In this document: one piece after another, positions 10,668 to 19,817 of the stretch
Position numbering within the stretch: the first letter of the stretch is position 1
Layout: each line of letters begins with the position of its first letter
From: Actinidia chinensis
Taxonomy: Eukaryota; Streptophyta; Magnoliopsida; Ericales; Actinidiaceae
Reading direction: 5' to 3'
NCBI GenBank assembly: GCA_009663005.1
Contig: CM018909.1
Span: 10,616,445-10,643,944, forward strand
Length of the DNA stretch: 27,500 nucleotides
Notes under the pieces: model-generated
The model's database searches: none
What the model saw: only the letters and a program-made list of their open reading frames with translations
Told to the model about the DNA's origin: nothing
Program-made: the position numbers and the translations under genes

Positions 10668-12116
10668 TGATTGGACGCATAATGGTAATTCCACACGCCA
10701 TTTAACCGACGAAGTTGGCCATATTTAGTTAATTATTTAATTTATCCATATACTGTAATATAGTCGTGTTTGAGACCATGTAGGTTAAGGTTGATAGAAA
10801 AAAGAAGAAAAAAGAGAAACAAGTCAAAATTGGATAAAAATTCTAACAGTTGAACGGTCTTGCATACAGTTCGAAACATGCGATAGTTGAAAAGTGAAAA
10901 ACAAAGTCTTGGTATTTTGGCCATAACTTTTTACTCAGATATCGGATTGAGCTGATTTTTGACGCGTTGAAAATAAAATTTAAAGGGCTATAATTTTATA
11001 TCTAATAGGCATTGTCTAACTCGAATTTGAAAGTGGTCAAAATAGAGATATAACGTACGGGACAGAAAAAAAAATTGTGTAGGAATCCTAATCCTACTAG
11101 GATTCTAATTTGTGTTACCTACAAATACTTCCTTATGTTTTATGAACAAATGATGGTTTAGTTTAGGTTTTCTTTTAGCCTTTTAGTTTAGGTTCATATT
11201 GTCTTAGTTTTATTTTATTTTGTAAAAGTTTTAATATTTATCAATTCAAGTCAATTTTTATACTGTAATGTCTTCGATTTTATTTACATACTTAGCTAGG
11301 TTTCTAATTGAATTGATTGTGATGGTGATGAGGGATTAAGGATGACAATAGAGGATTTTTAAATCATTCAATTTATTTTTCTTGATTTTATTCTTCTTTT
11401 TTCTTTTCGTCTTTAGATACTTCGAAAACTGGGAGTCCTATTATATAGAAAATATATTCTTGTAGTCGCAGCGATGATGCACTACCATGATTAAAACAAC
11501 CAGATTAGATATTTTCGAAAACTGGAGGGGAGGGGGGGTCATAGAATTCGATAACATCTTTGTGATGCGCATCGATGATGATGCACGCCTTAATTATAGC
11601 AATCAAAATTTATTCTTAAATAACGTTATATATGAATTGCTGGCTCAGTAATACGCTACCTTGGTAACGTTATGAGTGAGTGGGTTCATAATTTGTTGCA
11701 CGAATTGGAAGATTGAAAGAACAATTATTTTAAAAAAACTAAAATCTTTCGAATCCGCGGAGTCACGACGTAGTCAAAGGATTTTAGTATAGAAACCTCC
11801 ATTGGGATTGCGAAAAAACTAAATGATTGGATCAATTAATTCTGAGTCGTTTTTAAATTAAGTTTAAAATTATTTTTATTACTTCTGAATTGATTTAGTT
11901 TTAAGTCAATCAAATCTACAAGGAAAGAATTTATTTATTTTTTTTTTAAGATTTCAATTAATTCCATAATTTCTAGTTGATCAGTTTAGGATAGTGCGAG
12001 TTGAGTGCTACAGCTTATATTTAGCTCGGTCCCTTGAGAGAACGATACGGAGGACTGGTGTATTACTACTGCGCGACCCGTACATTGCGGTAAACAATCA
12101 CTTCTGGGAGCGAATA
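10668..12116 (+). repeat. Right (3') LTR of element B
   Basis: It starts TGATTGGACGCATAATGG and follows the left LTR to CTTCTGGGAGCGAATA. Shared blocks include AGACCATGTAGGTTAAGG near 10776, AGTTCGAAACATGCGA near 10868, and GAGTCACGACGTAGTC at 11760-11775. The last 150 bp is more GC-rich and more diverged than the rest. The end is uncertain by several bases. Confidence 0.6.
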
Positions 12117-12121
12117 ACTAA

Positions 12122-12387
12122 GGTCGCCGTTAGGGGACAATGGACAGGACAACGTGGTACGGCCGAAATGTCGGAATTGATGACGAACTTGACGGACTCG
12201 CCGTCCTCAAGGCTATAAAGCCCGTGGATTGAGATCAACGGCCTCATTCGCTGCGCCTCTCCGAGGACCAATGACATCAACCGCCTCATTTGCTGCCACC
12301 ATGCCCCACCCTCGAGCCCTCTCTAACCCTTCACCCGCGGCCTCCACCACCACCACCACAACCACACCGCTCTGCTCAAGCGCTGTC
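12122..12387. other. Host-like DNA between two retrotransposons, with weak cold-shock-domain-like peptides on the minus strand
   Basis: This GC-richer stretch belongs to neither LTR. On the minus strand, 12170-12214 reads SLEDGESVKFVINSD and 12255-12292 reads NEAVDVIGPRRG in another frame. Both resemble parts of plant cold-shock-domain/glycine-rich RNA-binding proteins (the GESVxF strand and the AVDVTGP segment). Their order is reversed relative to the family and the frames differ, so if real this is a rearranged relict. On the + strand the same region reads as a Pro/Thr/His-rich peptide with a CCA repeat. The stretch is interrupted at 12387 by element A and resumes at 21925. Confidence 0.25.
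12383..12387. repeat. Left target-site duplication of element A (CTGTC)
   Basis: CTGTC precedes the TG of the left LTR and recurs exactly at 21925-21929 after the CA of the right LTR. Five bases is the usual length for LTR retrotransposons. Confidence 0.85.
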
Positions 12388-13300
12388 TGTCACGCCCCGG
12401 TCAAACAAGATCCCGGCCACGTAAACTAATAACTCAAAATATGAAATTTTATTTAAATCGGACATCATCTCACCGTTAGTTCCACTTTCGATCTTTCATG
12501 ATCATAGGTTATAACACCAGTATAAGTTCTCTTCTCTTTTAAATTTTATATATATATATACAATATGATTTTTCTTTCTCGTATATAACCTTTGTCTTTC
12601 TTGTATTTTATAGTAGTAATAAAAAAAAATTAAGTTAGTAATGATGTGTGTTGTTGGACATAATCATCCATTTATTAAAATAAAAGTGCATTCTAACCCC
12701 TCTAACTTAATGTCTGTTTATGTTATTCAAAAAAAAAAGTGGGACATGTTTCAATTTAAACCAATTTATAATTTAATGGATGAATATAATTTCTAACAAT
12801 TCAAAAAAAAATCTCAAAGTATAAAATTTAGTTACCCAATCTTTACCCACATCGGGCCAAAATAAATATTACATTTCATGAATTAAACATTTAAAAAAAA
12901 AAACAACGCATTCCACATGCACACGAATCCGGATAAATCTTCGGTACCTGAAATAATTTTATAGCAAAGGTGAGACCTTGAAAAGATTTAACAATCGAAT
13001 TGAGGCTTCAAGCCCAAAATTCATGATACATACTAATATAATGAAAACAGGTTTTAAATGAAATATACTTCATTTATACCAAAAATATACTTTTAATTTC
13101 AAGCCATATTTCTCACATCCCAATCATTCTGAATTCGCAGCGTTTCTCAAAGTAACACTATTTGATTCCTTTGAACAACAATATCAAAATACACATTTTC
13201 AAGTTGTAATTTCTTAAATCAACAAATTTCTCAATTCTGATTTTTTTTCTCACAAAACTTTACTCCAATAATTAGAATGACACACCTAGGCAAAACCTAA

Positions 13301-13490
13301 CGGCCTACCTCTCGGACTTTCACCGAAGGTTTGACATTTTACCCAATATCCGGCCTACTTCTCGGATTTTCACCGAAGGTTTGACTATAACCATTATCCG
13401 GCCTACTTCTCGGATTTCCTGTACGAAGGTTGACATACCCTTACCGGGCCGCATTCTCGGTCAATAACCGAAGGGTCGACATGCCCTCCC
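13301..13490. repeat. Four ~48-bp tandem units in the left LTR of element A
   Basis: Units start at about 13301, 13350, 13398 and 13444 with CCGGCCTACTTCTCGG-like sequence followed by CACCGAAGGTTTGAC or a variant. The last unit reads CCGGGCCGCATTCTCGG. The sister LTR carries only three. Confidence 0.75.
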
Positions 13491-13562
13491 GCGCGGTTGT
13501 ATTGTTGCCATCAGGACTTTCATGTCAGGCTTGGGCTTAATCTAAGCCATCTAATCTGGTAT

Positions 13563-13774
13563 ACCGAGGAGGGCAGGCGCAAAGTAGGGGCAGAGCCAAA
13601 AGGACAGAAAATGGACACGGGCGCCACAGCGGGCAGGGAAAGAAGAGAATAGACAAAAGAGCAGAAGCAGCAACATCCAGCGAAGAGAAAAGCCAACAAA
13701 GGAAACCCGCGGGACCAGGGGCAGGGAGAAAGGAAGGGGGCGCCAGGGGAAGGGGAGAGGCAATATAGAAGGGC
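13563..13774. other. T-depleted patch: T of the sister LTR read as G
   Basis: The patch has T at only six positions (13585, 13612, 13650, 13676, 13764, 13766) and none from 13677 to 13763. The matching segment of the other LTR (about 20935-21150) has about 69 T. Replacing T by G in that segment gives near-identical blocks, for example CAGGCGCAAA, AGAGCCAAAAGGACAGAAA, GAGCAGAAGCAGCAACA and CGCCAGGGGAAGGGG. Sequence on both sides aligns normally with T kept. A consensus or base-calling fault is the likeliest cause. Confidence 0.85.
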
Positions 13775-14551
13775 TAATAGACTGGATATACGCTATAACA
13801 ACAAACACAAGAAAACCCCAACAAAACTAACCCCCTACCTCAATCAAGCTCCAAAATTGAAGAAGATGAGATAATCCCAAATACTCCGATCTCTGTATTA
13901 TTAGCTCACTATGAAGCCCTCGTTGAGTTTAGAGAATTTTATCTCTGATTATCACCCTTGAATACACTCTACTCACAGATCTAACACTTATAAACACAAT
14001 TTTTTTCTTCTTCTGTGGTTCAGACAGACACACAGACAGGAGAGAGGAGAGACATATGGCGTGAGAGGGAGGGATTCGGGTGAGGAGAGCGATAGGGAGA
14101 GAGAGATAATGTGATATATAAAAAAAAGAAAAGAGAGAAAAGGAAAGGGAAACATAATGATTATGTTTGGACGATTTATGTTTGAGATGATTGTGTGTGG
14201 GGGGGGGGGGGGGGGATGAGGATGTTTGGGATGTGTATTTGGTGGGGGAAGGAAATTCAAAATCCAACGGAGCTCAGATGAAGGGATCCAAGGAGCCATC
14301 AGACGTGTTTGGTTTACACCAAATTAAATTTTCTAATTTTTTTTGAATCCAAAATTTAAACCACAATCTCATTATAAGCCCAACATCAATTACATCTAAG
14401 TCCAATTACCCCAATGTTGATCCAAATGAAAATACACTTAGATCCACTAATCTACATGTGGTCTAATTATTATGGATTTATTTATTTATACATAAGACAT
14501 TATATTATATATAATATATATATATATATTTTTTTTTTTGAAACATTAACA

Positions 14552-14575
14552 CCTCAACACTTAAAAAAATTTCGT
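14552..14575 (-). other. Polypurine-tract region of element A
   Basis: On the minus strand the sequence GACGAAATTTTTTTAAG and then TGTTGAGG runs directly into the TG of the 3' LTR. The position is right for the plus-strand primer. The purine run is interrupted by two T, so it is degenerate or misread. Confidence 0.5.
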
Positions 14576-14620
14576 CCACGAAATTAAATAAACGTACCTG
14601 ATTGATCCAAAAGATCGTTC

Positions 14621-14890
14621 TCAATTTTTTTTTTGGCGCGAACCTTGATTCGCGTTCGCAACGTGGTCTTCGACGCCATGTGAAGCCACAAGACCTTCAC
14701 CAAAGGGAATAGTCTTCCTTATCAACACTTGATCTCTCGTGTCCAACACACGAATCGACGTTCCTCTACGTGACATCATCATTGACATCAAGATCACCAC
14801 AATCCAAAATGTGTGAGGGATCAGGCTCATATTTCCGAGCAACATAGAAACATGAAACACATTGTGCAAACATTGGCCAAACATAGGTGG
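14621..14890 (-). pseudogene. C-terminal pol tail with chromodomain-like segment
   Basis: The minus-strand frame contains HNVFHVSML near its start, then RVLDTRDQVLIRKTIPFGEG and a SHGVED segment. In chromoviral integrases the HDVFHVSML-type motif is followed by a linker and a chromodomain that helps target integration to chromatin. The segment here keeps that order, but the aromatic and acidic residues after the VED motif are lost or shifted. The frame stops near 14621, just inside the polypurine region, which fits the end of pol. Confidence 0.6.
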
Positions 14891-15930
14891 CCAAGGGCAA
14901 GACGGTTAAGCCACGGCCACAATACGATCAAGTATCTCAAAACGTCCAATGAACCTTGGTGATAGCTTACCGCTATGCCGAAGCGCATCAAACCAGTCTT
15001 AGGTGAAACCCTCAAGAATAAGTGATCCCAACAGCAACTACCAAATGACGTTTTCTCCGGGCGGAATAACTCTTCTGACGACTTTGTTGCGTGAGTAAAC
15101 GCTTTCCTGATCAAAACTACTTTCTGTTGTATCACGAAACCCCAATCTGTCTTGGCAAGTGCTGCCTCACAACGTCGGTCCAAACAAACGGGGGGACCTA
15201 CAAGGTTGCCATACAAGACTTCAAAAGGTGCCATTTCCAATGCTTGCCTGATAAACATTGTTATAAGCGAACTCCACCAAGGTAGATGATCCTCCCATGA
15301 TCCCCAAAAACGAGTACACATGCCCGGAGCATGTTCCTCCAAAAATCTGAATTGAATAGTACGCTCAGACGTCCGTCAGTCTGTTGAGGATGAAATTTCC
15401 GTGCTATGCTAAAGCCTCAAATCCGAACCAAGGGCAGATTTGCATCCCCTCCAAGAGCGATGTAAAACGCGGAATCTCTATCCGGAAAACGATAGATACT
15501 GGAACCCCATGAATTCGAAAGATTTCACAACGTAAATGACTCCAAGATTTCTACCGAATTTGATAAACGAATTGAGAGAAAAATGTGCGAATTTAGTTCA
15601 AACGATTCACCTCTAACCCAAACGGCGTCATTCCTCTCAACGACCTAGGCAAAACCCGTACCGAAGTCCATAGCGAATGTTCCCATTTCCACTCTGCCAC
15701 TGGTAGTGGTTGCAGCAAACCCTGCGGTTTCGATGTTCGGCTTTCACTTGCTGACAAGTCAACATCTAGAAACGAACAATGCAACGGGTATTTCTTCATT
15801 AGCCTCCACCAAAAGTGGCGACCAAATCATGATACTTCTTCGTTCCTCCAGGATGAACGAAAGTCGCGGAATGATGAACTCACGAAGAACATCCTCTATA
15901 GTAGACCAAAGGTACGAATATCTAGACTTA
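14827..15930 (-). pseudogene. Integrase domain of element A, frameshifted
   Basis: Integrase inserts the cDNA copy into chromosomal DNA. The N-terminal zinc-finger region is visible at 15844-15876 as HHSATFVHPGG and its second half at 15733-15759 as TCQQVKAEH, with EWKWEH following near 15690. Towards the C terminus are a QTDGR-like core segment near 15375 and MAPFEVLYG at about 15208-15234, a strongly conserved end of the catalytic domain. These motifs lie in different frames separated by stops. The complete catalytic Asp-Asp-Glu triad could not be confirmed. The next domain downstream on the minus strand is the chromodomain-like tail. Confidence 0.75.
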
Positions 15931-16179
15931 TAACCTCAAACCTTGATCCTATGTAAAATCCAATCTGTTGGGCCTACACCTCTAGCAATTCGGTGCAAAT
16001 AGTCTTTACCTCCACATCTTCTGTTTGTGCTCATGACACATTACATAATGATTGATGGCTCTACAGACAATGTTGAAATAACGTGCGACCACCCGTCCGT
16101 TGAGAAAGTAAGTCGAACTCACCGATATCCTTGTAAGCATTTTCCACTCACCATGGAAATACTCGCCAAAAATGCTAAG

Positions 16180-16560
16180 AGATTCCGACTAAGAGCATCG
16201 GCCACAACGTGGCCTTACCTGGATGATAGTGCAATTCGAAGTCGTAGTCCTCCAATGTACTTCCATCAACGCCGTTGCCTCAAGTTCAAGTCTTTCTGTG
16301 TAAACAGATATTTCAAGCTCTTATGGTCTTTGAAAATACTTCAAAACGATCCCCATACAGTAAATGTCTCCCACTCTTCAATGCAAAGATAACTGCCGCA
16401 AGTTTCCAAATCATGAGTCGTGGATAATTTTGTTCAGGCATCTCAATTGACGAGAACCATACGCAATCACTTACCAACTGCATCAAACACACAAAACGCC
16501 AAACCAGCACGTGAAGAATCGCAAACACTATATAAGCTCAACCTCGCTCAGGGATAAACA
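16180..16560 (-). pseudogene. RNase H domain of element A, frameshifted
   Basis: RNase H removes the RNA strand of the RNA/DNA hybrid during reverse transcription. The minus strand reads EQNYPRLMIWKLAAVIFALK in 16313-16528, followed by a YGDRFEVFSK segment. HVVADALSR at 16185-16211 marks the end of the domain and the start of the linker to integrase. These are hallmarks of plant Ty3/gypsy RNase H. The first and last parts are in different frames. Confidence 0.75.
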
Positions 16561-16569
16561 AGAATCGGG

Positions 16570-17560
16570 GCCGAAGTCAATCCTTCTAAGTTCCTGAAAA
16601 GACATGCTCGCATGCATCGTTCCAAACAAAACGAATTCCTCCTGTAAGGAGAGTCATTCTGGTTTGCAGCTAAACGTGAAAACATCCTCCACAAATCGTA
16701 CGGTAGTAACCAGCTAAAACCTAAGAAATACGAATCGCAAAAACGGTCTTGTGGTCGTTCCCAATTCATCACTGCCCAAATTTTCGGACGAAGCCACCGC
16801 TACTCCATTCCTGGACACACATGACCTAAGAATCCTCACCTCAGACAACCAGAACTCGCACTTGCTAAGCTTAGCGTACAAATGGTGCTCTCGAAAGAGC
16901 TGTAATACTGGCCTTAAATGCTCATCATGTGACTCAAACGATGGCGAGTAGATCAAGATGTAGTCTACTGAACAAACACGAAACGATCAGATATGGATTG
17001 AAGATACGATTCATCAAAATCCATTAAAAGATGTGGTGATTTGTAAGACCAAAGGCATTCACAAGAAAAATCTAATGCCCGTTATAACCGTGAGCGAAAA
17101 AAGCCATACTTCGCAATGTCTCCGTCCTTAATTTCGAAATGGTGATAACCGACCTCAGTCTATTTTCGAGAACAGCTCGAACTTTCAATTGTCAAATAAA
17201 TTGTCGATCATCGGAAGGGGATACTTATTCTTTATCGTAACACGATTCAATCGCGATAATCTATACACATTTCTAAGTGACCCATCCTTCTCTTAGCAAA
17301 TAAGGCCGAAAGCACCCCATGGTGATGCACTCGGTCGGATAAAACCTTATCCAACAAGTCTTGAATTTGAACTTTAAGGCTCTTGCAACTATGCCGGTAT
17401 GCGCAAAAACGAAAGGTGGTACTGAGATAGGTGCGGTGGCCCGGTATAAGATCAATGGAAAACTCAAATCTCCCGATGTGGTGGTTTAATTTGTCAAATC
17501 CTCCGGAAGACATCCGAAAAATTCGCAAACAACTTGTGGACAAAGCCACGCTAACTACGT
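16570..17560 (-). pseudogene. Reverse transcriptase domain of element A, frameshifted, with altered active-site motif
   Basis: Visible on the minus strand in order are EFSIDLIPG near 17450, CIDYRD at 17250-17267, MPFGLTN near 17055, SVDYILIYS around 16942-16971, KCEFWL at 16846-16866, and the connection segment with NWERP and FSRLAA near 16690-16760. The order and spacing fit a Ty3/gypsy reverse transcriptase. The second Asp of the usual paired-Asp active site is read as Tyr (codon at 16960-16962), which would abolish activity if correct. Several frameshifts and stops break the domain. Confidence 0.8.
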
Positions 17561-18010
17561 ACCCTCATTGACCAAGATGCTAGAGAAAGAAAATTCAAAT
17601 CCATTGCCTATGCACGTTGTCGACGAGAGGGACAAGACCACAACCTCGACCCCCCACGAAATGAAAGCGAACTCCATGGGTGTACAAAAAGCAACCCGAT
17701 GCTGGACACAATCTTATAGTTGGCCTGATAGTCAGTCAACCAATCCATTACCAAGGATTACGTCAAAAGAAAGTTCATGTCTATCACAATGAAAGTCAAA
17801 CACAAAACGTCGATCACGATCTCCAACATTCACAAGATCTACAAACTCGTTTTCAGAGTTGTTCTTCCTCCAACTGGAGGTGCTACCCCATAAGATAAAG
17901 CACTGAATCTAAACTTCTATTTCAATCCCAATGCCAAAGCAAAGATGATGCGATGAATGAATGTGATGCTCCGTGTCGATAAGAATACGAGCCCACGAAT
18001 TTAAACACAA
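17560..18010 (-). pseudogene. Aspartic protease domain of element A, frameshifted at the active site
   Basis: The active-site motif is split by one missing base: ILIDT is in one minus-strand frame (17972-17983 for LIDT) and GASHSFI begins at 17972 in the next. Retroviral-type proteases cut the Gag-Pol precursor and use this Asp-Thr/Ser-Gly turn. Further on, a DVILG-like segment near 17760 and SYGVAPP near 17890 fit the rest of the domain. The preceding GRVYAMT segment near 18095 is the usual end of gag in this group. Confidence 0.75.
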
Positions 18011-18019
18011 GAAAAGTAC

Positions 18020-19300
18020 CGTACAACAGAGGTATCCAATGTTGTTCCTGCTGTCCTGATGTCCCGATGGGCCCACTGATGATGTCATAGCATAAACACG
18101 TCCCTGCGGTCTCTGACCCTGCTGAGGCCATAGCCTGTGGTCTGGCTGATATGAAGTCTGTGTTAAGTAAATGCTTGGATGTGGCCCCGTGCCTGAACTG
18201 ACCGAGTGGGTTGTTTGCAATCCCATAGCTCCCTGACTGTTCCCTCTCTGCGTGCCAATGACGCATGATATGTCCAATGGGCCACAATGAAAATGAAAAC
18301 AAGTAGGTGGTTCCCCTAGTATGTGTCTGATCCTGTGTTTGGCTTGTGTGACTGTGCCTCGATGTGACTGCTCTCACTGCCCTTTCAGTGGGCAGTCTAT
18401 ACCCGATGACCATACTGGTTACAACCAAAACAAGTCGGCCCCTCTCCGAGATGTTTGGTCGATGATATGCTGACATGTTAGGGAAGATCTAACAGGGATA
18501 TGTTGCTGTGCAGGAAACCTCTTGGCTTCTTAAAAGAAACGCCCCTCCGACTGGTTGCTAGTTCCTTCCACGTTGAGATTTCGGATTTGTGATCTTCCTA
18601 GTCTCATTCAATGTCTCCTCAATGGCTGCCGCCGACACTAACCATGGAGAATAAACTTTGATCAATTCCGGCGCAATCTTTTCCTATGGATGGCCTAAGC
18701 CCGAATAAACTGTTTGCTTTCTCCTCTTCCGTTGATACCAATATGCTTTGGCAAACCTTGACAAGATAGTAAAATTGGCCTCGTATTGCGCCACAGTCAT
18801 GGCTCCCTTGAACCAAATTAAGAAATTCCATCGCAATGCTCCTTCGCAGTATCCGTAAAATAATGATCCAGGAAAGCCTTCCTGAAAGGGCTCCCACTTC
18901 TTTGTACACCTACATGTTCTTCTACCATTGGAGGGCATCCCCCTGCAGTTGATAGGATGCAAACAACACCCTCAAGTCTTCCTAAAGTCACCAAGATTGT
19001 ATCCAACGCTCTTGACTTGTTCAAGCCAATCTCCGCAACTAACGGATCCGGTTCTCCCTAACGTGGTGGACGTAGTTGAAGAAAGGGCATTCATGGCCGT
19101 GTGGTAGCCCTACTTCTCTGACGTTCTAAACTTGGCAGTTGCAAGTTGCACAGTGTTCTCACACTTGCCGAGGCGGGAACACTCATTGCATAAATTCGGC
19201 GCCACCCAAAACCGTAGGTGAACACCTCCACATTTTCTCGAGCTCCTCCCCCCATCATGACTCTTGGTGATTTTCTCCATCCCTTCTTCACGAATTACAC
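18020..19300 (-). pseudogene. gag region of element A, frameshifted
   Basis: Gag forms the particle that packages element RNA. The retrotransposon gag domain is visible in 18684-19024 on the minus strand: FRKAFLDHYF, EFLNLVQG, MTVAQYEANFTILSRFAK and GLRPSI, spread over three frames. A CCHC zinc knuckle is recognisable at 18406-18432 as CFGCNQYGH, with the final Cys displaced by a frameshift. Then comes a Gln/Ser/Pro-rich stretch to GRVYAMT at the junction with protease. The start codon cannot be placed; open sequence begins near 19300, about 500 bp after the primer-binding site. Confidence 0.75.
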
Positions 19301-19802
19301 GAGCCCCCGCGCGCTCACGGGCCCGCGTGCTCCTGTAAGTGATTCGCGCGCCTCTTATTGTGTGGTGGCCGTATCTACACAAAGCCATAAGAAATTAATT
19401 AAAACTAATCATACTCACTTATGACTCAGCAATAACACTTGACATACCATATGTAACTCAATAGGCAAGAGATACCATGTATATCATGTATTCATGTTGT
19501 TCTCATTATATAAATAACATATTCATGGTTACTCCTTAAAACGTAGACACCATAGGAGGAGTGGGCTTAGAATACCTAACAGGATTAAATGTAGGTTTAT
19601 GATTTTATTCAGGTGAATAGTGAGCAGTGAACAGTGAACAGTCAATTTTTCGCAGCAGCCTTTTCTGCCATTATTCAGGCCAGTAGTGAATGAAGATGGA
19701 ATGGAAAACTGATTTTACCCTATAATACCTATGATTAGTCCTTAATAATTAGACACCAAATAAATGTGACTAAACCACCCACGGCTCATAGGTATTCGAC
19801 TA
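19300..19802 (-). other. Untranslated leader of element A
   Basis: No domain is seen between the primer-binding site and gag. At 19613-19643 a short GTGAACA-type tandem repeat occurs (GTGAGCAGTGAACAGTGAAC). Similar short repeats are frequent in leaders of plant LTR retrotransposons. Confidence 0.5.
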
Positions 19803-19814
19803 GAGCTCGATACC
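19803..19814 (-). other. Primer-binding site of element A (initiator Met tRNA type)
   Basis: On the minus strand GGTATCGAGCTC follows the 5' LTR after three to four bases. It matches the GGTATCAGAGC site, complementary to the 3' end of initiator Met tRNA, with one base missing. Location and sequence agree. Confidence 0.7.
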
Positions 19815-19817
19815 TGT

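Larger units (their letters stand above)
1032..12116 (+). mobile_element. Element B: LTR retrotransposon without recognisable gag or pol
   Basis: Two direct repeats of about 1.4 kb (1032-2455 and 10668-12116) share their order of motifs throughout. The left copy is followed by a primer-binding-like site (2462-2479). The right copy is preceded by a purine tract (10651-10667) ending in GGGGG. That is the layout of one LTR retrotransposon on the + strand. ACTAG (1027-1031) and ACTAA (12117-12121) could be a target duplication with one mismatch. The ~8.2-kb interior shows none of the conserved gag, protease, reverse transcriptase or integrase motifs that are visible in element A, so a non-autonomous large derivative with nested insertions is the likeliest reading. 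An alternative is two related elements lying in the same orientation. Confidence 0.6.
12388..14551 (-). repeat. 3' LTR of element A (left copy)
   Basis: On the + strand it begins TGTCACGCCCCGGTCAAAC and ends GAAACATTAACA. It matches 19818-21924 along its whole length except for a T-poor patch at 13563-13774. Inside are four ~48-bp tandem units (13301-13490), a GA-rich block near 14040, a run of 17 G near 14200 and an AT-dinucleotide block near 14510. The A-free minus strand of the patch is open for 85 codons (13551-13808), but that frame is a by-product of base composition and not a gene. Confidence 0.9.

Noticed and set aside
13301..13490. Regularly spaced repeats reminiscent of a CRISPR array
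   Set aside because: Units are contiguous with no unique spacers, and they lie inside a plant retrotransposon LTR.
13929..14299. Two minus-strand Ser/Leu/Pro-rich frames in the left LTR of element A, with counterparts at 21343-21645
   Set aside because: They lie within LTR sequence, cross GA-rich and G-run repeats, and are not consistent in frame between the two LTRs.
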